From: a virus
Direction: 5' to 3' (one strand)
Virus record (IMG/VR): IMGVR_UViG_3300046780_000512
Coordinates: 1-23,939 of that record
Length of the DNA: 23,939 nucleotides
The notes below the pieces were generated by a model that saw only the letters and a program-made list of their open reading frames with translations, did not search any database and was not told where the DNA came from. Below, one piece after another: positions 1 through 7,165 of this stretch. Each line of letters begins with the position of its first letter. Positions within the stretch are counted from its first letter, which is position 1. A program made the position numbers and the translations under genes.

Positions 1-127
1 CTGCCGAGACGATCACGTATGCCGTCAGCTCACCCTCACGATGCTCGACCGACGGCGTGACCTTGTAGAGCTTCGCGTCTGCCGTCCATCCTTCGATGTT
101 CTTGACGAATGTCGCCTTCTTGGCCAC
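1..127 (-). CDS. Small phage protein, N-terminus only (runs off left edge)
   Basis: A minus-strand frame from GTG at 127 down to base 1 is open for 42 codons with no stop. It begins MAKKATFVKNIEGW and continues with alternating charged and hydrophobic residues (TADAKLYKVTP, then an ELTAYVIVSA stretch). This reads like a compact beta-rich protein, unlike the Arg/Ser-rich translation of the competing frame over the same bases. From memory, short phage and mobile-element proteins of the type 'ATFVK..W.GDA.LY' exist, but none has a function I can name. A GTG at 130 is also in frame. The gene upstream (start at 348) reads straight into this region, and one base at 127 may explain both the GTG start and the missing upstream stop. 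The C-terminus lies outside the window. Confidence 0.6.
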   Translation of the reverse strand, partial: MAKKATFVKNIEGWTADAKLYKVTPSVEHREGELTAYVIVSA

Positions 128-348
128 CACTTCACCCCCACGATCACGCCATCCCTGACGGTCGCCTCGGCGTACCATCGGTGCGGCTGCGGATAGTGCG
201 GGCCCTCGAGCGTGACGCGGTGCTCGCCTGCCTGCACCTTCGCGGTATTGCCGAACATGTCGTTCGGCTGGTAGACGCCGACGCGCCTGCCGGCTGTCAC
301 GGCGTCCTTGAGTGCTTTCTTTGTCGTAAAATTTACGTCCGTATACAT
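25..348 (-). CDS. Small phage protein, probably extended by a lost stop codon
   Basis: ATG at 348 is preceded by AAGGAGG at ideal spacing. The first 73 residues look like a genuine small protein (MYTDVNFTTKKALKDAV, then VGVYQPNDMFG, GPHYPQPHRWYAE and DGVIVGVK). After VGVK the translation changes abruptly to tryptophan and a run rich in Arg and Ser, typical of reading another gene out of frame. Exactly there the next gene starts in a different frame. If the codon at 129-127 (TGG) were TGA, this protein would end at residue 73 and overlap an ATG start in a normal TGATG arrangement. I therefore think the natural product ends near 127 and the tail to 25 is a recent read-through or a sequencing error. 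Function unknown. Confidence 0.6.
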   Translation of the reverse strand: MYTDVNFTTKKALKDAVTAGRRVGVYQPNDMFGNTAKVQAGEHRVTLEGPHYPQPHRWYAEATVRDGVIVGVKWWPRRRHSSRTSKDGRQTRSSTRSRRRSSIVRVS

Positions 349-360
349 GCTGCCTCCTTG

Positions 361-504
361 TTATCTGTTTTCGTGATGCCACAGCGTTTCGGCCACCGCC
401 AAGATGCGAAAGATGATCCCCGCCCCCACGACGGCCGCGCCGAGCATGGCGAGGAACGTGATCCAGTGCTGCAGGTCCGCGAGGGTCGGGATGAGGGGTG
501 CCAT
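361..504 (-). CDS. 47-residue single-pass membrane protein
   Basis: ATG at 504 is preceded by GGGAGG and overlaps the TAA stop of the gene before it (TAATG), so the two are probably translationally coupled. The product is 47 aa. Residues about 14-37 form one continuous hydrophobic helix (WITFLAMLGAAVVGAGIIF), followed by a short tail ending in HHENR. The size and shape would suit a small holin-like or other accessory membrane protein. One transmembrane segment is not enough to assign that role, and no endolysin is visible in the window. It lies in a four-gene minus-strand operon of small proteins. Confidence 0.6.
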   Translation of the reverse strand: MAPLIPTLADLQHWITFLAMLGAAVVGAGIIFRILAVAETLWHHENR

Positions 505-725
505 TATGCTGCCTCCCGCAACATTTCTTTGAGAACCTGAACTAGGTCGTGGCGCTCGGCGGGCGTAGCCATCTCGACGAGGTGCGTGAACTCTTCCATC
601 AACGCGAGCCGCGCCTTTGCTGCCCGAACGGTCGTGTCTGGCAGCTTGCCAAGTGCGTGGAGTCCATCTGCGATTCGTTTCAGCTGTATGGTGTTGATCA
701 TGCTGACAGTGTAGATCAAGGCCAC
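504..725 (-). CDS. 73-residue helical protein, first gene of the minus-strand operon
   Basis: The frame begins at GTG 725, with an in-frame ATG at 701 (MINTIQLKRIADGLHALG) as the alternative. Neither has a clear Shine-Dalgarno sequence, so the start is uncertain and the transcript could be nearly leaderless. The product is rich in helix-forming residues (AAKARLALMEEFTHLVEM, then RHDLVQVLKEMLREAA) with no cysteine pairs or membrane segment. It is the first gene after the divergent control region and ends in TAA overlapping the next ATG. A palindrome at 727-742 lies directly upstream, so expression may be controlled there. I do not recognise a family. Confidence 0.5.
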   Translation of the reverse strand: MALIYTVSMINTIQLKRIADGLHALGKLPDTTVRAAKARLALMEEFTHLVEMATPAERHDLVQVLKEMLREAA

Positions 726-726
726 C

Positions 727-742
727 TAGTTGTAAACAACTA
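727..742. promoter_or_regulatory. Palindromic operator-like site between divergent genes
   Basis: TAGTTGT and ACAACTA are perfect 7-base inverted arms separated by AA. The site lies in the A+T-rich gap between the minus-strand operon (start 725 or 701) and the plus-strand replication genes (from 823). A further TAGTTGT half-site occurs at 849-855. On the plus strand, TTGTAA (730-735) and TATTTT (752-757), 16 bases apart, resemble a weak sigma-70 promoter overlapping the palindrome. I infer a repressor-binding site; no repressor gene is visible here. Otherwise I see nothing in 743-822. Confidence 0.4.
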
Positions 743-822
743 TTTTTAACCTATTTTAATGGCTATTCTTCCAGGCTTCTGCTCACCTCCGACATCCGCG
801 AAATCCTTAAGCATTTCACCTA

Positions 823-1026
823 GTGTACAAAAATTACCTACAGGTATATAGTTGTCCCTTCTTGCCCCTCCCCGACAATACTGCCGCGCTGGCACTTGCC
901 GTCTTACGCCTCACCTGCCTCCGGTGTCATTGGGAGTGGACTCGCCGCAAGCCTGTGCTGCCAACCATCTGCCCAAAGTGCAAGTCGAAGCTCTGGGACG
1001 TGCCACGTAAAGAAAAGGTCGCATGA
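823..1026 (+). CDS. Small zinc-ribbon protein upstream of the replication gene
   Basis: The frame opens with GTG at 823 (no good ribosome-binding site, so the start is uncertain) and ends TGA at 1026. This overlaps the ATG of the next gene as ATGA, implying coupled translation. The product is about 67 aa. Two cysteine pairs, CLRC near residue 31 and CPKC near residue 51, are separated by a basic and aromatic loop (HWEWTRRKP). This is the layout of a small zinc ribbon that binds nucleic acid or protein. The first 25 residues look poorly constrained, so the true start may be further in. Its position suggests a replication accessory or regulator, but that is inferred from context only. Confidence 0.55.
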   Translation: MYKNYLQVYSCPFLPLPDNTAALALAVLRLTCLRCHWEWTRRKPVLPTICPKCKSKLWDVPRKEKVA

Positions 1027-3095
1027 CATCACGCGGCATCGTCGAGTCCTACTTCGCCAAGCGCTTCCAGGTCGTCTTCTGGCCGGCCGTCGGCGACCAG
1101 AAAGGTCCGAAGGAGAAGGACTGGCCACGTCGACCGGCGACGCTAGAGCAGTTCACGGACGGCGACCGCGTCGGCATCCTGACGGGCATTGAAATCTCCG
1201 CTGGCAAGTTCCTCCACGACGTCGACATCGACTGGGCCCCAGGCTACCAGATTGCCGCCGCCTTCCTGCCGAAGACCGAGTTCATCTACGGTCGCGCCTC
1301 GAAGCGTGTCAGCCACTGCTTCTATACCCTCCCCGAAGCCCTCGCCTGCATCCAGTACAAGGATCCCATCGACGGCGCGATGCTGATGGAGGTGCGCGGC
1401 GTGAAGGCCGACGGGTCGATCGGCTTCCAGTCGATGGCGCCGCCATCGATCTGGTCGAAAGGTGACAAGCGCGAGCCGCTCGAGTTCCGCGCTGAGGGCA
1501 TCCCCGCGCACTTCGAGGGCGTGAAGCACTTCCTCCAGCGCGTGACGCTCGGTGCCGTCGGCATGCTGCTCGCCAAGCGCCTCGGTCACAACGGATTCGG
1601 CCACGAGGTTCGGCTGGCGTGGGCCGGCTTCCTGCTCCGCGCCTCGATCCCGCCCGAAGACCTTGTCGCCATGGGCGAGGTCATCTCCACCCACTGCAAC
1701 AACCGCGAGGTCGTTGACGTCAGGCAGGTGGTCGAATCGACGGCCGCCGCCCTCGCCGCCGGCACGAAGAAGGTCAAGGGTGGGCCGGCGTTCGCGAAGC
1801 TGCTGGGCGACAAGCGCATCATCGAGCAGATCAACGCCTGGCTCGGCCGCGACTCCGACTTCATCCGTACGCCCGACGGGCTCATCGTCAAGGACAACCA
1901 GCTGAACGTCCGCCGCGCCGTCGCGCTGATCGGCATCGAGCTCAGCTACCAGGAGTTCGCCGAGCGCATGCTCGTCTCGGAAGATGGCAGGCCGCCGCGT
2001 CCGCTCGACGACCGCACGCTCAACAACGTCTGGCTTCGCATCGACCGCGAGCATCACTTCCGGCCGTCGTTCACCTTCTACGAGAAGGTCATCACCGATG
2101 CGGCCTATGACAACGGCTTCCACCCGGTCCGCGACTACCTATCTTCGCTTACCTGGGATGGCGAGCCGCGCATCAACACGTGGCTGTCTCAGTATGGCGG
2201 CGCCGAAGAGCAGACCGAAGGCTCCGAGACGCAGACCTATCTTGAGGCCATCAGCAGCATCGTCCTGATCGCCGCCGTCCGGCGCGCATTCCACCCAGGT
2301 TGCAAGTATGACGAGATGCTCGTCCTCGAGAGCCAGCAGGGCTTCAACAAGTCGGGCGCGCTCAGGGCGCTCTGTCCTCAGGATGAGTGGTTCTCAGACG
2401 ACCTACCGCTGAACGTCGACGCCAAGGAGATCATCGAGCGCACGCTCGGCAAGTGGATCATCGAGGCGTCAGACCTGGTCGGCGGCAGGAAGGCCGACCG
2501 CGACCACCTCAAGTCGATGCTCAGCCGCCAGATCGACGGCCCGGCACGCATGGCCTACGCGCACATCCCGGTCGAGCGGCCGCGGCAGTTCATCATCATC
2601 GGCACGACGAACAATAACGAGTACCTTGCAGACGCGACAGGCGCGCGCCGGTTCTGGCCGATCAAGGTCGGACGCTTCGACGTCGAGGGGCTCATCAAGG
2701 ACCGCGATCAGCTATGGGCCGAGGCCGTGCACCGTGAGGCCGCAGGTGAGTCCATACGACTGGCCGAGGGGCTGTGGAGTGCGGCCGGCGCGCATCAGGA
2801 GCAGCGACGATCGGTCGACGCGTGGGAGGAGATCATCCAGGACGTGCTGGAACAGCTCGTGCCGGCCTCGAACGGAGCCGTCCGGATCGCGACGAGCAAG
2901 GTCTGGGACGCGCTCGGCATCGAGGCAGCCAGGCGAGACCTACTAGGTGCGAAACGCATCGCGGAGATCTTGCAACGCTTCGGATTCGAGCGGACGAGAA
3001 TCATGGTCGACGGGAAGACGCAGGTCGGCTATTCGAGGTCGACACCCCTCTCCGATTACAAATCTGTAATCAGTAACACGCCAGACCTAATGTAA
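1023..3095 (+). CDS. PrimPol-VapE replication protein (primase-polymerase fused to SF3-like ATPase)
   Basis: The 690-aa product has two recognisable parts. Residues about 1-200 resemble a bifunctional primase/polymerase domain: acidic metal-binding residues in HDVDIDW (D66, D68, D70) and a downstream SKRVSHCFY segment with H98. Residues about 360-600 match the virulence-associated protein E (VapE) ATPase: a P-loop-like LVLESQQGFNKSG near 434-446, a Walker B-like KWIIEASDL, and a sensor/arginine-finger region GTTNNNEYLADATGARRFWP near 527-544. The P-loop is degenerate, with Asn before the Lys-Ser. The last 90 residues look like a winged-helix DNA-binding tail. By family knowledge such fusions prime and unwind phage or satellite DNA. 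It is coupled by ATGA to the zinc-ribbon gene, and a repeat-rich region follows its stop. Confidence 0.85.
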   Translation: MTSRGIVESYFAKRFQVVFWPAVGDQKGPKEKDWPRRPATLEQFTDGDRVGILTGIEISAGKFLHDVDIDWAPGYQIAAAFLPKTEFIYGRASKRVSHCFYTLPEALACIQYKDPIDGAMLMEVRGVKADGSIGFQSMAPPSIWSKGDKREPLEFRAEGIPAHFEGVKHFLQRVTLGAVGMLLAKRLGHNGFGHEVRLAWAGFLLRASIPPEDLVAMGEVISTHCNNREVVDVRQVVESTAAALAAGTKKVKGGPAFAKLLGDKRIIEQINAWLGRDSDFIRTPDGLIVKDNQLNVRRAVALIGIELSYQEFAERMLVSEDGRPPRPLDDRTLNNVWLRIDREHHFRPSFTFYEKVITDAAYDNGFHPVRDYLSSLTWDGEPRINTWLSQYGGAEEQTEGSETQTYLEAISSIVLIAAVRRAFHPGCKYDEMLVLESQQGFNKSGALRALCPQDEWFSDDLPLNVDAKEIIERTLGKWIIEASDLVGGRKADRDHLKSMLSRQIDGPARMAYAHIPVERPRQFIIIGTTNNNEYLADATGARRFWPIKVGRFDVEGLIKDRDQLWAEAVHREAAGESIRLAEGLWSAAGAHQEQRRSVDAWEEIIQDVLEQLVPASNGAVRIATSKVWDALGIEAARRDLLGAKRIAEILQRFGFERTRIMVDGKTQVGYSRSTPLSDYKSVISNTPDLM

Positions 3096-3284
3096 TAGAG
3101 GTAATTAGGGTAATATTCCGGGCAATATTACTGGATTACCGATAGTTACACCTTCCCCCAGAGTTTATTTCTGCGTCTTCGGACTTCCCTACTTGTTTTA
3201 TCTTTTATAGATAGGGTAATAAGTGTAATAGAGGTTAACTCAGAGAGGAACAGTAGCACTTAACTGACTACGCTCTATTACCCT
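3055..3284. repeat. Cluster of GTAAT/ATTAC repeats (candidate iterons)
   Basis: The pentamer GTAAT or its complement occurs ten times in about 230 bases: GTAAT at 3066, 3092, 3101, 3110, 3216 and 3225, and ATTAC at 3055, 3127, 3135 and 3277. Longer units recur: TGTAATAGAGGT at 3091 and 3224, and AGGGTAAT at 3107 and 3213, both matched by one inverted stretch at 3273-3284. Fewer than one copy of the pentamer would be expected by chance. The cluster lies in the 3096-3346 non-coding A+T-rich gap downstream of the replication gene and upstream of the packaging operon. That position suits a replication origin or a control region. I see no convincing promoter or terminator in the rest of the gap. 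Confidence 0.5.
3110..3131. repeat. Perfect inverted repeat in the repeat-rich gap
   Basis: GTAATATT (3110-3117) and AATATTAC (3124-3131) are exact inverted arms around the loop CCGGGC. The hairpin begins 15 bases after the stop of the VapE gene and is built from the repeat units of the surrounding cluster. No T-run follows, so it is not a standard Rho-independent terminator. A protein-binding site or origin structure is more likely. Confidence 0.5.
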
Positions 3285-3358
3285 TGTTACAGTATCCAAA
3301 AGTTTTAACAAGATTCCTATAGACACCTTGGCTTTTCTATGTTTAGGTGGAAAAGACA

Positions 3359-3694
3359 ATGGCTCGACTTCAAACTCTTGCCGACTTTCTCGGGACGGAA
3401 CCGTCTCCCCTCGAAGAGGAAATTGACGTCACGACGCTGACTGTCAAGGAGTTCTGCCGCGGTGTCCTGACGTCACGCGAGTATCGTCAGTCGATTCTCG
3501 ACCGTGTCACGCGCGGTACGCTTCCGCCGGCGATCGAGTGCCGCATGTACGACTATGCGTACGGTAAGCCCGTCGAGCACGTTGAACACACCGGCGAGCA
3601 CGGCCAGCCGATCGAAGTCATCACGCGCGTCGTACGTGTCATCGTCGATCCGGAGCTGGACGACTATGTCCCCGAAACCACAGTGATGCATTGA
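3359..3694 (+). CDS. Probable terminase small subunit
   Basis: I chose ATG at 3359 because AGGTGG lies eight bases upstream; GTG at 3347 is an in-frame alternative adding four residues. The product is 111 aa. Its centre (VKEFCRGVLTSREYRQSILDRV, then GTLPPAIECRMYDYAYGKP) has the helical 'LPPA.E...Y.YAYGKP' pattern I associate with small phage proteins preceding large terminases. By function such proteins bind the packaging site on concatemeric DNA and hand it to the large subunit. The stop overlaps the large-terminase ATG as TGATG. Assignment rests mainly on position and this pattern, with no clearly visible helix-turn-helix. Confidence 0.6.
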   Translation: MARLQTLADFLGTEPSPLEEEIDVTTLTVKEFCRGVLTSREYRQSILDRVTRGTLPPAIECRMYDYAYGKPVEHVEHTGEHGQPIEVITRVVRVIVDPELDDYVPETTVMH

Positions 3695-4914
3695 TGCCGG
3701 CTGTTGCTGTAAAAGAGGTCGAGCTACGGGTCCAGACCCCTCGTGCGTTCCTACCTCTGCTATCTCCGAACAAGCGCTATCGTGGCGCATGGGGCGGTCG
3801 TGGCGGCGCGAAGAGCTGGTTCTTCGCCGAGCTGCTTATCGAGGAGTTCATCGAAGATCCGACGCTACGCGCCGTCTGCGTGCGTGAGTTCCAGAAGTCG
3901 CTGAAGTTCTCCTCTAAGCAGCTTATCGAAGACACGATCGAGCGCCTCGGCGTCGGTCGCCTCTTCCGCATCCTCAGCACGCACATCGAGACGCTCAAGG
4001 GTGGCGTCATCCTGTTCCAGGGTATGGCGACGCACACGGAAGAATCTGTCAAGTCATTAGAGGGATTCAAGATTGCGTGGTTGGAAGAGGCGCAGCGCAT
4101 CTCGAAGCGCTCGCTCAACCTGCTGCGTCCGACGCTGTTCAGGGTCCCCGGCTCAGAGATCTGGGCCTCGTGGAACCCGAACTCACCGAAGGATCCGATC
4201 GACGAGCTGCTCCGTGGTGCCGACGTGCCGGAGGATGCGGCCGTCGCGAAGGTGAACTGGAGCGACAACCCGTGGTTTCCTGAGGCGCTGCGCAAGGAGC
4301 TTGAGTGGGATCGCGCTCGCGACCCTGACAAGTATGCGCACGTGTGGCAGGGCGCGTACGCGACGCGGTCCGAGGCGCGCGTCTTCAAGAACTGGCGCAT
4401 CGACGAGTTCGACTCACCTGATGATGCGACATACTACTATGGCGCAGACTGGGGCTTTTCTGTTGACCCGTCGACACTGATCCGCTGCCGCATCGACGGA
4501 CGGAAGATGTTCATCGATCACGAGGCGTATCGTATCGGCGTGGAGATTGACCACCTGCCGGCGCTGTTCGATCAGGTGCCCGGCGCACGGGAGTGGCCGA
4601 TCCGTGCAGACTCGGCGAGACCGGAGACGATCTCCTATCTGCAGCGCAACGGGTTTCCGAAGATGCGTTCTGCGACGAAGGGGCCGAACAGCGTCAAGGA
4701 GGGCGTCATCTTCCTGCAGAACTATGACATCGTCGTCCATCCGCGCTGTATCCACACGATCGACGAGCTGACTGACTATTCGTACGTCGTCGACAGGCTG
4801 ACGGGCCGCGTCACGCCGCTGCTCGCGGACAAGAAGAACCACATCATAGATCCGCTGCGCTACGCGACCGAAGAGGTCCGGCAGCCGGCGGTAGACGACT
4901 GGTTGGTCGTATGA
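3694..4914 (+). CDS. terL: Terminase large subunit (TerL), packaging ATPase-nuclease
   Basis: The 406-aa protein has the complete two-domain terminase layout. The N-terminal ATPase has Walker A GGRGGAKS (residues 34-41) and Walker B IAWLEEAQ (about 126-133). The C-terminal RNase H-like nuclease supplies acidic residues in GADWGFSVDPS (D252), RADSARPE (D306) and HIIDPLRYA (D386). It should drive ATP-powered DNA translocation into the prohead and cut the concatemer. ATG 3694 is preferred over TTG 3691 because it overlaps the upstream stop as TGATG. Its end overlaps the next ATG as ATGA. Length and motif spacing are normal for the family, and nothing key is missing. Confidence 0.93.
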   Translation: MPAVAVKEVELRVQTPRAFLPLLSPNKRYRGAWGGRGGAKSWFFAELLIEEFIEDPTLRAVCVREFQKSLKFSSKQLIEDTIERLGVGRLFRILSTHIETLKGGVILFQGMATHTEESVKSLEGFKIAWLEEAQRISKRSLNLLRPTLFRVPGSEIWASWNPNSPKDPIDELLRGADVPEDAAVAKVNWSDNPWFPEALRKELEWDRARDPDKYAHVWQGAYATRSEARVFKNWRIDEFDSPDDATYYYGADWGFSVDPSTLIRCRIDGRKMFIDHEAYRIGVEIDHLPALFDQVPGAREWPIRADSARPETISYLQRNGFPKMRSATKGPNSVKEGVIFLQNYDIVVHPRCIHTIDELTDYSYVVDRLTGRVTPLLADKKNHIIDPLRYATEEVRQPAVDDWLVV

Positions 4915-5144
4915 ACAAGGTCGAAGAGGCTTATACACTCGCCAGGCGCAGCGTGGAAGCTGTCGGCAATCTAGTTGACCTGGAGAAGCGGCGCATCGGT
5001 GCCCTGTCGATCGTGCTCATCGAAAAGGACGGACAGTACTTCAGCGGCTTCTGCACGAACATCGAGATCGCGTCACTAGTACCGCTCGTGCGTTCGTGGC
5101 TGGCGAACCGTGAAGAGGAGCTGCTTGGAGTGGTGGTGAACTGA
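4911..5144 (+). CDS. 77-residue protein between terminase and portal
   Basis: The gene is locked between neighbours by an ATGA overlap at its start and TGATG at its end, so it is almost certainly translated. The N-terminal half is helical and charged (KVEEAYTLARRSVEAVGNLVDLEKRR). The second half alternates hydrophobic residues as in a small beta sheet (ALSIVLIEKDGQYFSGFC, then IASLVPLVRSWL). There is no membrane segment or signal peptide. Position suggests a packaging or portal accessory protein. I do not recognise the family. Confidence 0.65.
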   Translation: MNKVEEAYTLARRSVEAVGNLVDLEKRRIGALSIVLIEKDGQYFSGFCTNIEIASLVPLVRSWLANREEELLGVVVN

Positions 5145-7165
5145 TGGCCGCCAAACCCGAAGGCGTCCTCAAGTCCCTCACCTCGGTCCTCCTCGAGCGC
5201 TATCGCTTCTTCCGCCAGGCGGGCGTCAGCTTTGGCGGCGCACGCGACCTCTACGCGGTGCTCGGCTACCAGCGCATCCTCCAGTATCTCGACTACCGCC
5301 TGCGGTATCAGCGCGGTGGCATCGCGAAGCGCATCGTCGAGGCCTATCCGAAGGCCACGTGGCGCGGCGGCGTGGAGCTGTACGAGGACGAGGACGCCGC
5401 GAAGGATACGGCGTTCGAGGAGGCGTGGAAGTCGATCCAGGATCGCCTGAACGTCTGGTCACGCCTGCAGGCCGCCGACATCCTGGCCGGCCTGAGCACG
5501 TTCTCCGTCCTCCTCATCGGCGCGCCTGGCGAGCTTGAGACCGAGCTGCCGCGCGGCACGTCGCCGGACAGGCTGCTCTACCTCCAGCCCTACTCAGGCG
5601 GCGGCGGTCCGCCCACGTCCAACACGCTGCTCATGCAGAACCACACGCAGGGCCTGGACTCGGACTGCTCGATCAAGAACTTCGACGTCGATCCCAAGAG
5701 CGTCCGCTTCGGTGAGCCGCTGACCTACCTGCTTCGCCGCACGGATATCAACCTACCGGGGCAGATGCGCGAGATCCATTGGTCGCGCGTCATCCACGTG
5801 GCCGAGGGCTGCCTCGACGACAACGTCTACGGCATGCCGACGCTGGAGAACGTGTGGAACCTGCTTGATGATCTGGACAAGGTCACCGGCGGCGGCGCTG
5901 AGGCGTTCTGGCTGCGCGCGAATCAGGGCTTGCACCTGGACGTCGACAAGGATATGGGGCTGCCTGGTTCCACGAGCGCTGGGCTGAGCGCCGACGAGCG
6001 GAAGGTGCTGCACGAGAAGGCCGAGGAGATCCAGCACCAGCTGCAGCGCGTCCTGGTCACGCGCGGCGTGACCGCCACGCAGCTCGGCTCGGACGTTGCC
6101 AACCTCGGACCGAACGCTGACGCGATCCTGAAGCAGATCGGCGGCAGCAAGGGCATCCCGACACGCATCCTGACGGGTTCGGAGATGGGGCAGCTGGCCA
6201 GCGGTCAGGACGCCGACAACTGGCGCACGCAGGTCCAGGACCGACGGACGAGCTATGCGGGGCCGATGATCGTGCGGCGGCTCGTCGACAGGCTCGTCGA
6301 GTACGGCTACCTGCCGAAGCCGAAGCAGTACGACATTGCGTGGCCTGTCGAAGAGGATATGTCGGAGCTGGACAAGGCGACGCTCGCGCTCACGCTGACG
6401 AATGTCAATAAGAACTACGGCAGCGACGTGTTCGACGCCGACTTCATCCGCGAGAAGGCGTACAAGCTCGAGCCGCTCGAGGAGCTGCCGCAGTGGGAGT
6501 TCATGTCGGAGCTGGACAAGGCGACGCTCGCCACGAAGCTGGCGATGGTCAACAAGGAGATGGGCATCACCGTCTACACGGACGACGAGATCCGCGACAT
6601 GTCGTTCGGCAAGGCGCCGCTCACAGACGCGGAGAAGGTGCCGATCGGGGCGCCCGAGCGCATCAGCGTGACGCAGCCGCCGGAGCTGGGGGCGGACGGA
6701 CAGCCTATACCACAGCCCGCGCTGCCGAACACGCCGGAGATCAAGGCGGCGCTTAGGGCGCTGGAAGAGGCGATCGAGGCGGACGATGCGGAAGCCATCC
6801 TGAAGATACTTGGTGACGTGCCCGGACATGAGTTCCACGGGAATCAGTGGACCGAAGGCGGCGCGACGGGCATGATCTTTAAGGAGTACGCTACGACAGG
6901 TTATGGACCTGGCGAGCGTGGGGCTGAGAAGGCTCGTGCCGCCGCGCAGGAAGCGCACAAGGCACTGACGAAGGCTGGCTTCGTGAAGGCGGCACCGACG
7001 GAGCATAAGCATATCGCCGGCGAGAAGATGGGCAGGTCGCAGGCGTATTATTCCAGCTCGAAGAAGTCGACGACCGAGTATGCGCATCCCGACGGGCGAA
7101 AGGCATCGTTGCAGGCCACGTACGAAAAGACTAGCAACAGCAGCGTTCGTGTGAAACATTCATGA
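5144..7165 (+). CDS. Portal protein (DUF1073/gp6-like) with fused C-terminal module
   Basis: The 673-aa product follows TerL and a small gene. Residues about 20-440 read as a DUF1073-type portal: RILQYLDYRLRYQRGGIAKR near the start, a beta-rich middle, HWSRVIHVAEG, and the helical ILTGSEMGQLASGQDADNW region. It should form the dodecameric ring through which DNA enters and leaves the head. Two features are odd. Residues 406-453 and 454 onward are an imperfect tandem duplication beginning MSELDKATLA. At residues 557-570 comes GDVPGHEFHGNQWT, after which an unrelated basic domain of about 103 aa is appended (571-673; HKALTKAGF near the middle, YAHPDGRKASL near the end). That layout loosely recalls a HicA/dsRBD-like fold, a weak impression only. 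The stop overlaps the next ATG (ATGA). Confidence 0.85.
   Translation: MAAKPEGVLKSLTSVLLERYRFFRQAGVSFGGARDLYAVLGYQRILQYLDYRLRYQRGGIAKRIVEAYPKATWRGGVELYEDEDAAKDTAFEEAWKSIQDRLNVWSRLQAADILAGLSTFSVLLIGAPGELETELPRGTSPDRLLYLQPYSGGGGPPTSNTLLMQNHTQGLDSDCSIKNFDVDPKSVRFGEPLTYLLRRTDINLPGQMREIHWSRVIHVAEGCLDDNVYGMPTLENVWNLLDDLDKVTGGGAEAFWLRANQGLHLDVDKDMGLPGSTSAGLSADERKVLHEKAEEIQHQLQRVLVTRGVTATQLGSDVANLGPNADAILKQIGGSKGIPTRILTGSEMGQLASGQDADNWRTQVQDRRTSYAGPMIVRRLVDRLVEYGYLPKPKQYDIAWPVEEDMSELDKATLALTLTNVNKNYGSDVFDADFIREKAYKLEPLEELPQWEFMSELDKATLATKLAMVNKEMGITVYTDDEIRDMSFGKAPLTDAEKVPIGAPERISVTQPPELGADGQPIPQPALPNTPEIKAALRALEEAIEADDAEAILKILGDVPGHEFHGNQWTEGGATGMIFKEYATTGYGPGERGAEKARAAAQEAHKALTKAGFVKAAPTEHKHIAGEKMGRSQAYYSSSKKSTTEYAHPDGRKASLQATYEKTSNSSVRVKHS
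6359..6531 (+). repeat. In-frame tandem duplication in the portal gene
   Basis: An exact 29-base match occurs at 6359-6387 and 6503-6531, offset by 144 bases (48 codons). Around it the protein copies share MSELDKATLA, then VNK, then an (A/T)DxIR(E/D) segment. The conserved DNA stretch suggests a fairly recent duplication or selection on this segment. Confidence 0.7.
6812..6853 (+). repeat. Junction motif copy in portal (GDVPGHEFHGNQWT)
   Basis: Residues 557-570 of the portal. The motif is followed by EGG and a 103-residue appended module. The codons for His-Gly-Asn-Gln are CAC GGG AAT CAG, sharing the GGGAATCA core with all other copies. Confidence 0.85.

Noticed and set aside
1143-2123. Long minus-strand frame antisense to the VapE gene
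   Set aside because: It mirrors a G+C-rich coding strand and has low-complexity Arg/Asp/Leu-rich composition; the plus-strand protein has clear motifs.
3124-3132. AATATTAC hairpin arm resembling the rolling-circle nonanucleotide TAATATTAC
   Set aside because: The preceding base is C, not T, the motif is in a stem rather than a loop, and no rolling-circle Rep protein is present.
5753-7159. Long minus-strand frame antisense to the portal gene
   Set aside because: Shadow of plus-strand codons, no ribosome-binding site or recognisable domain.
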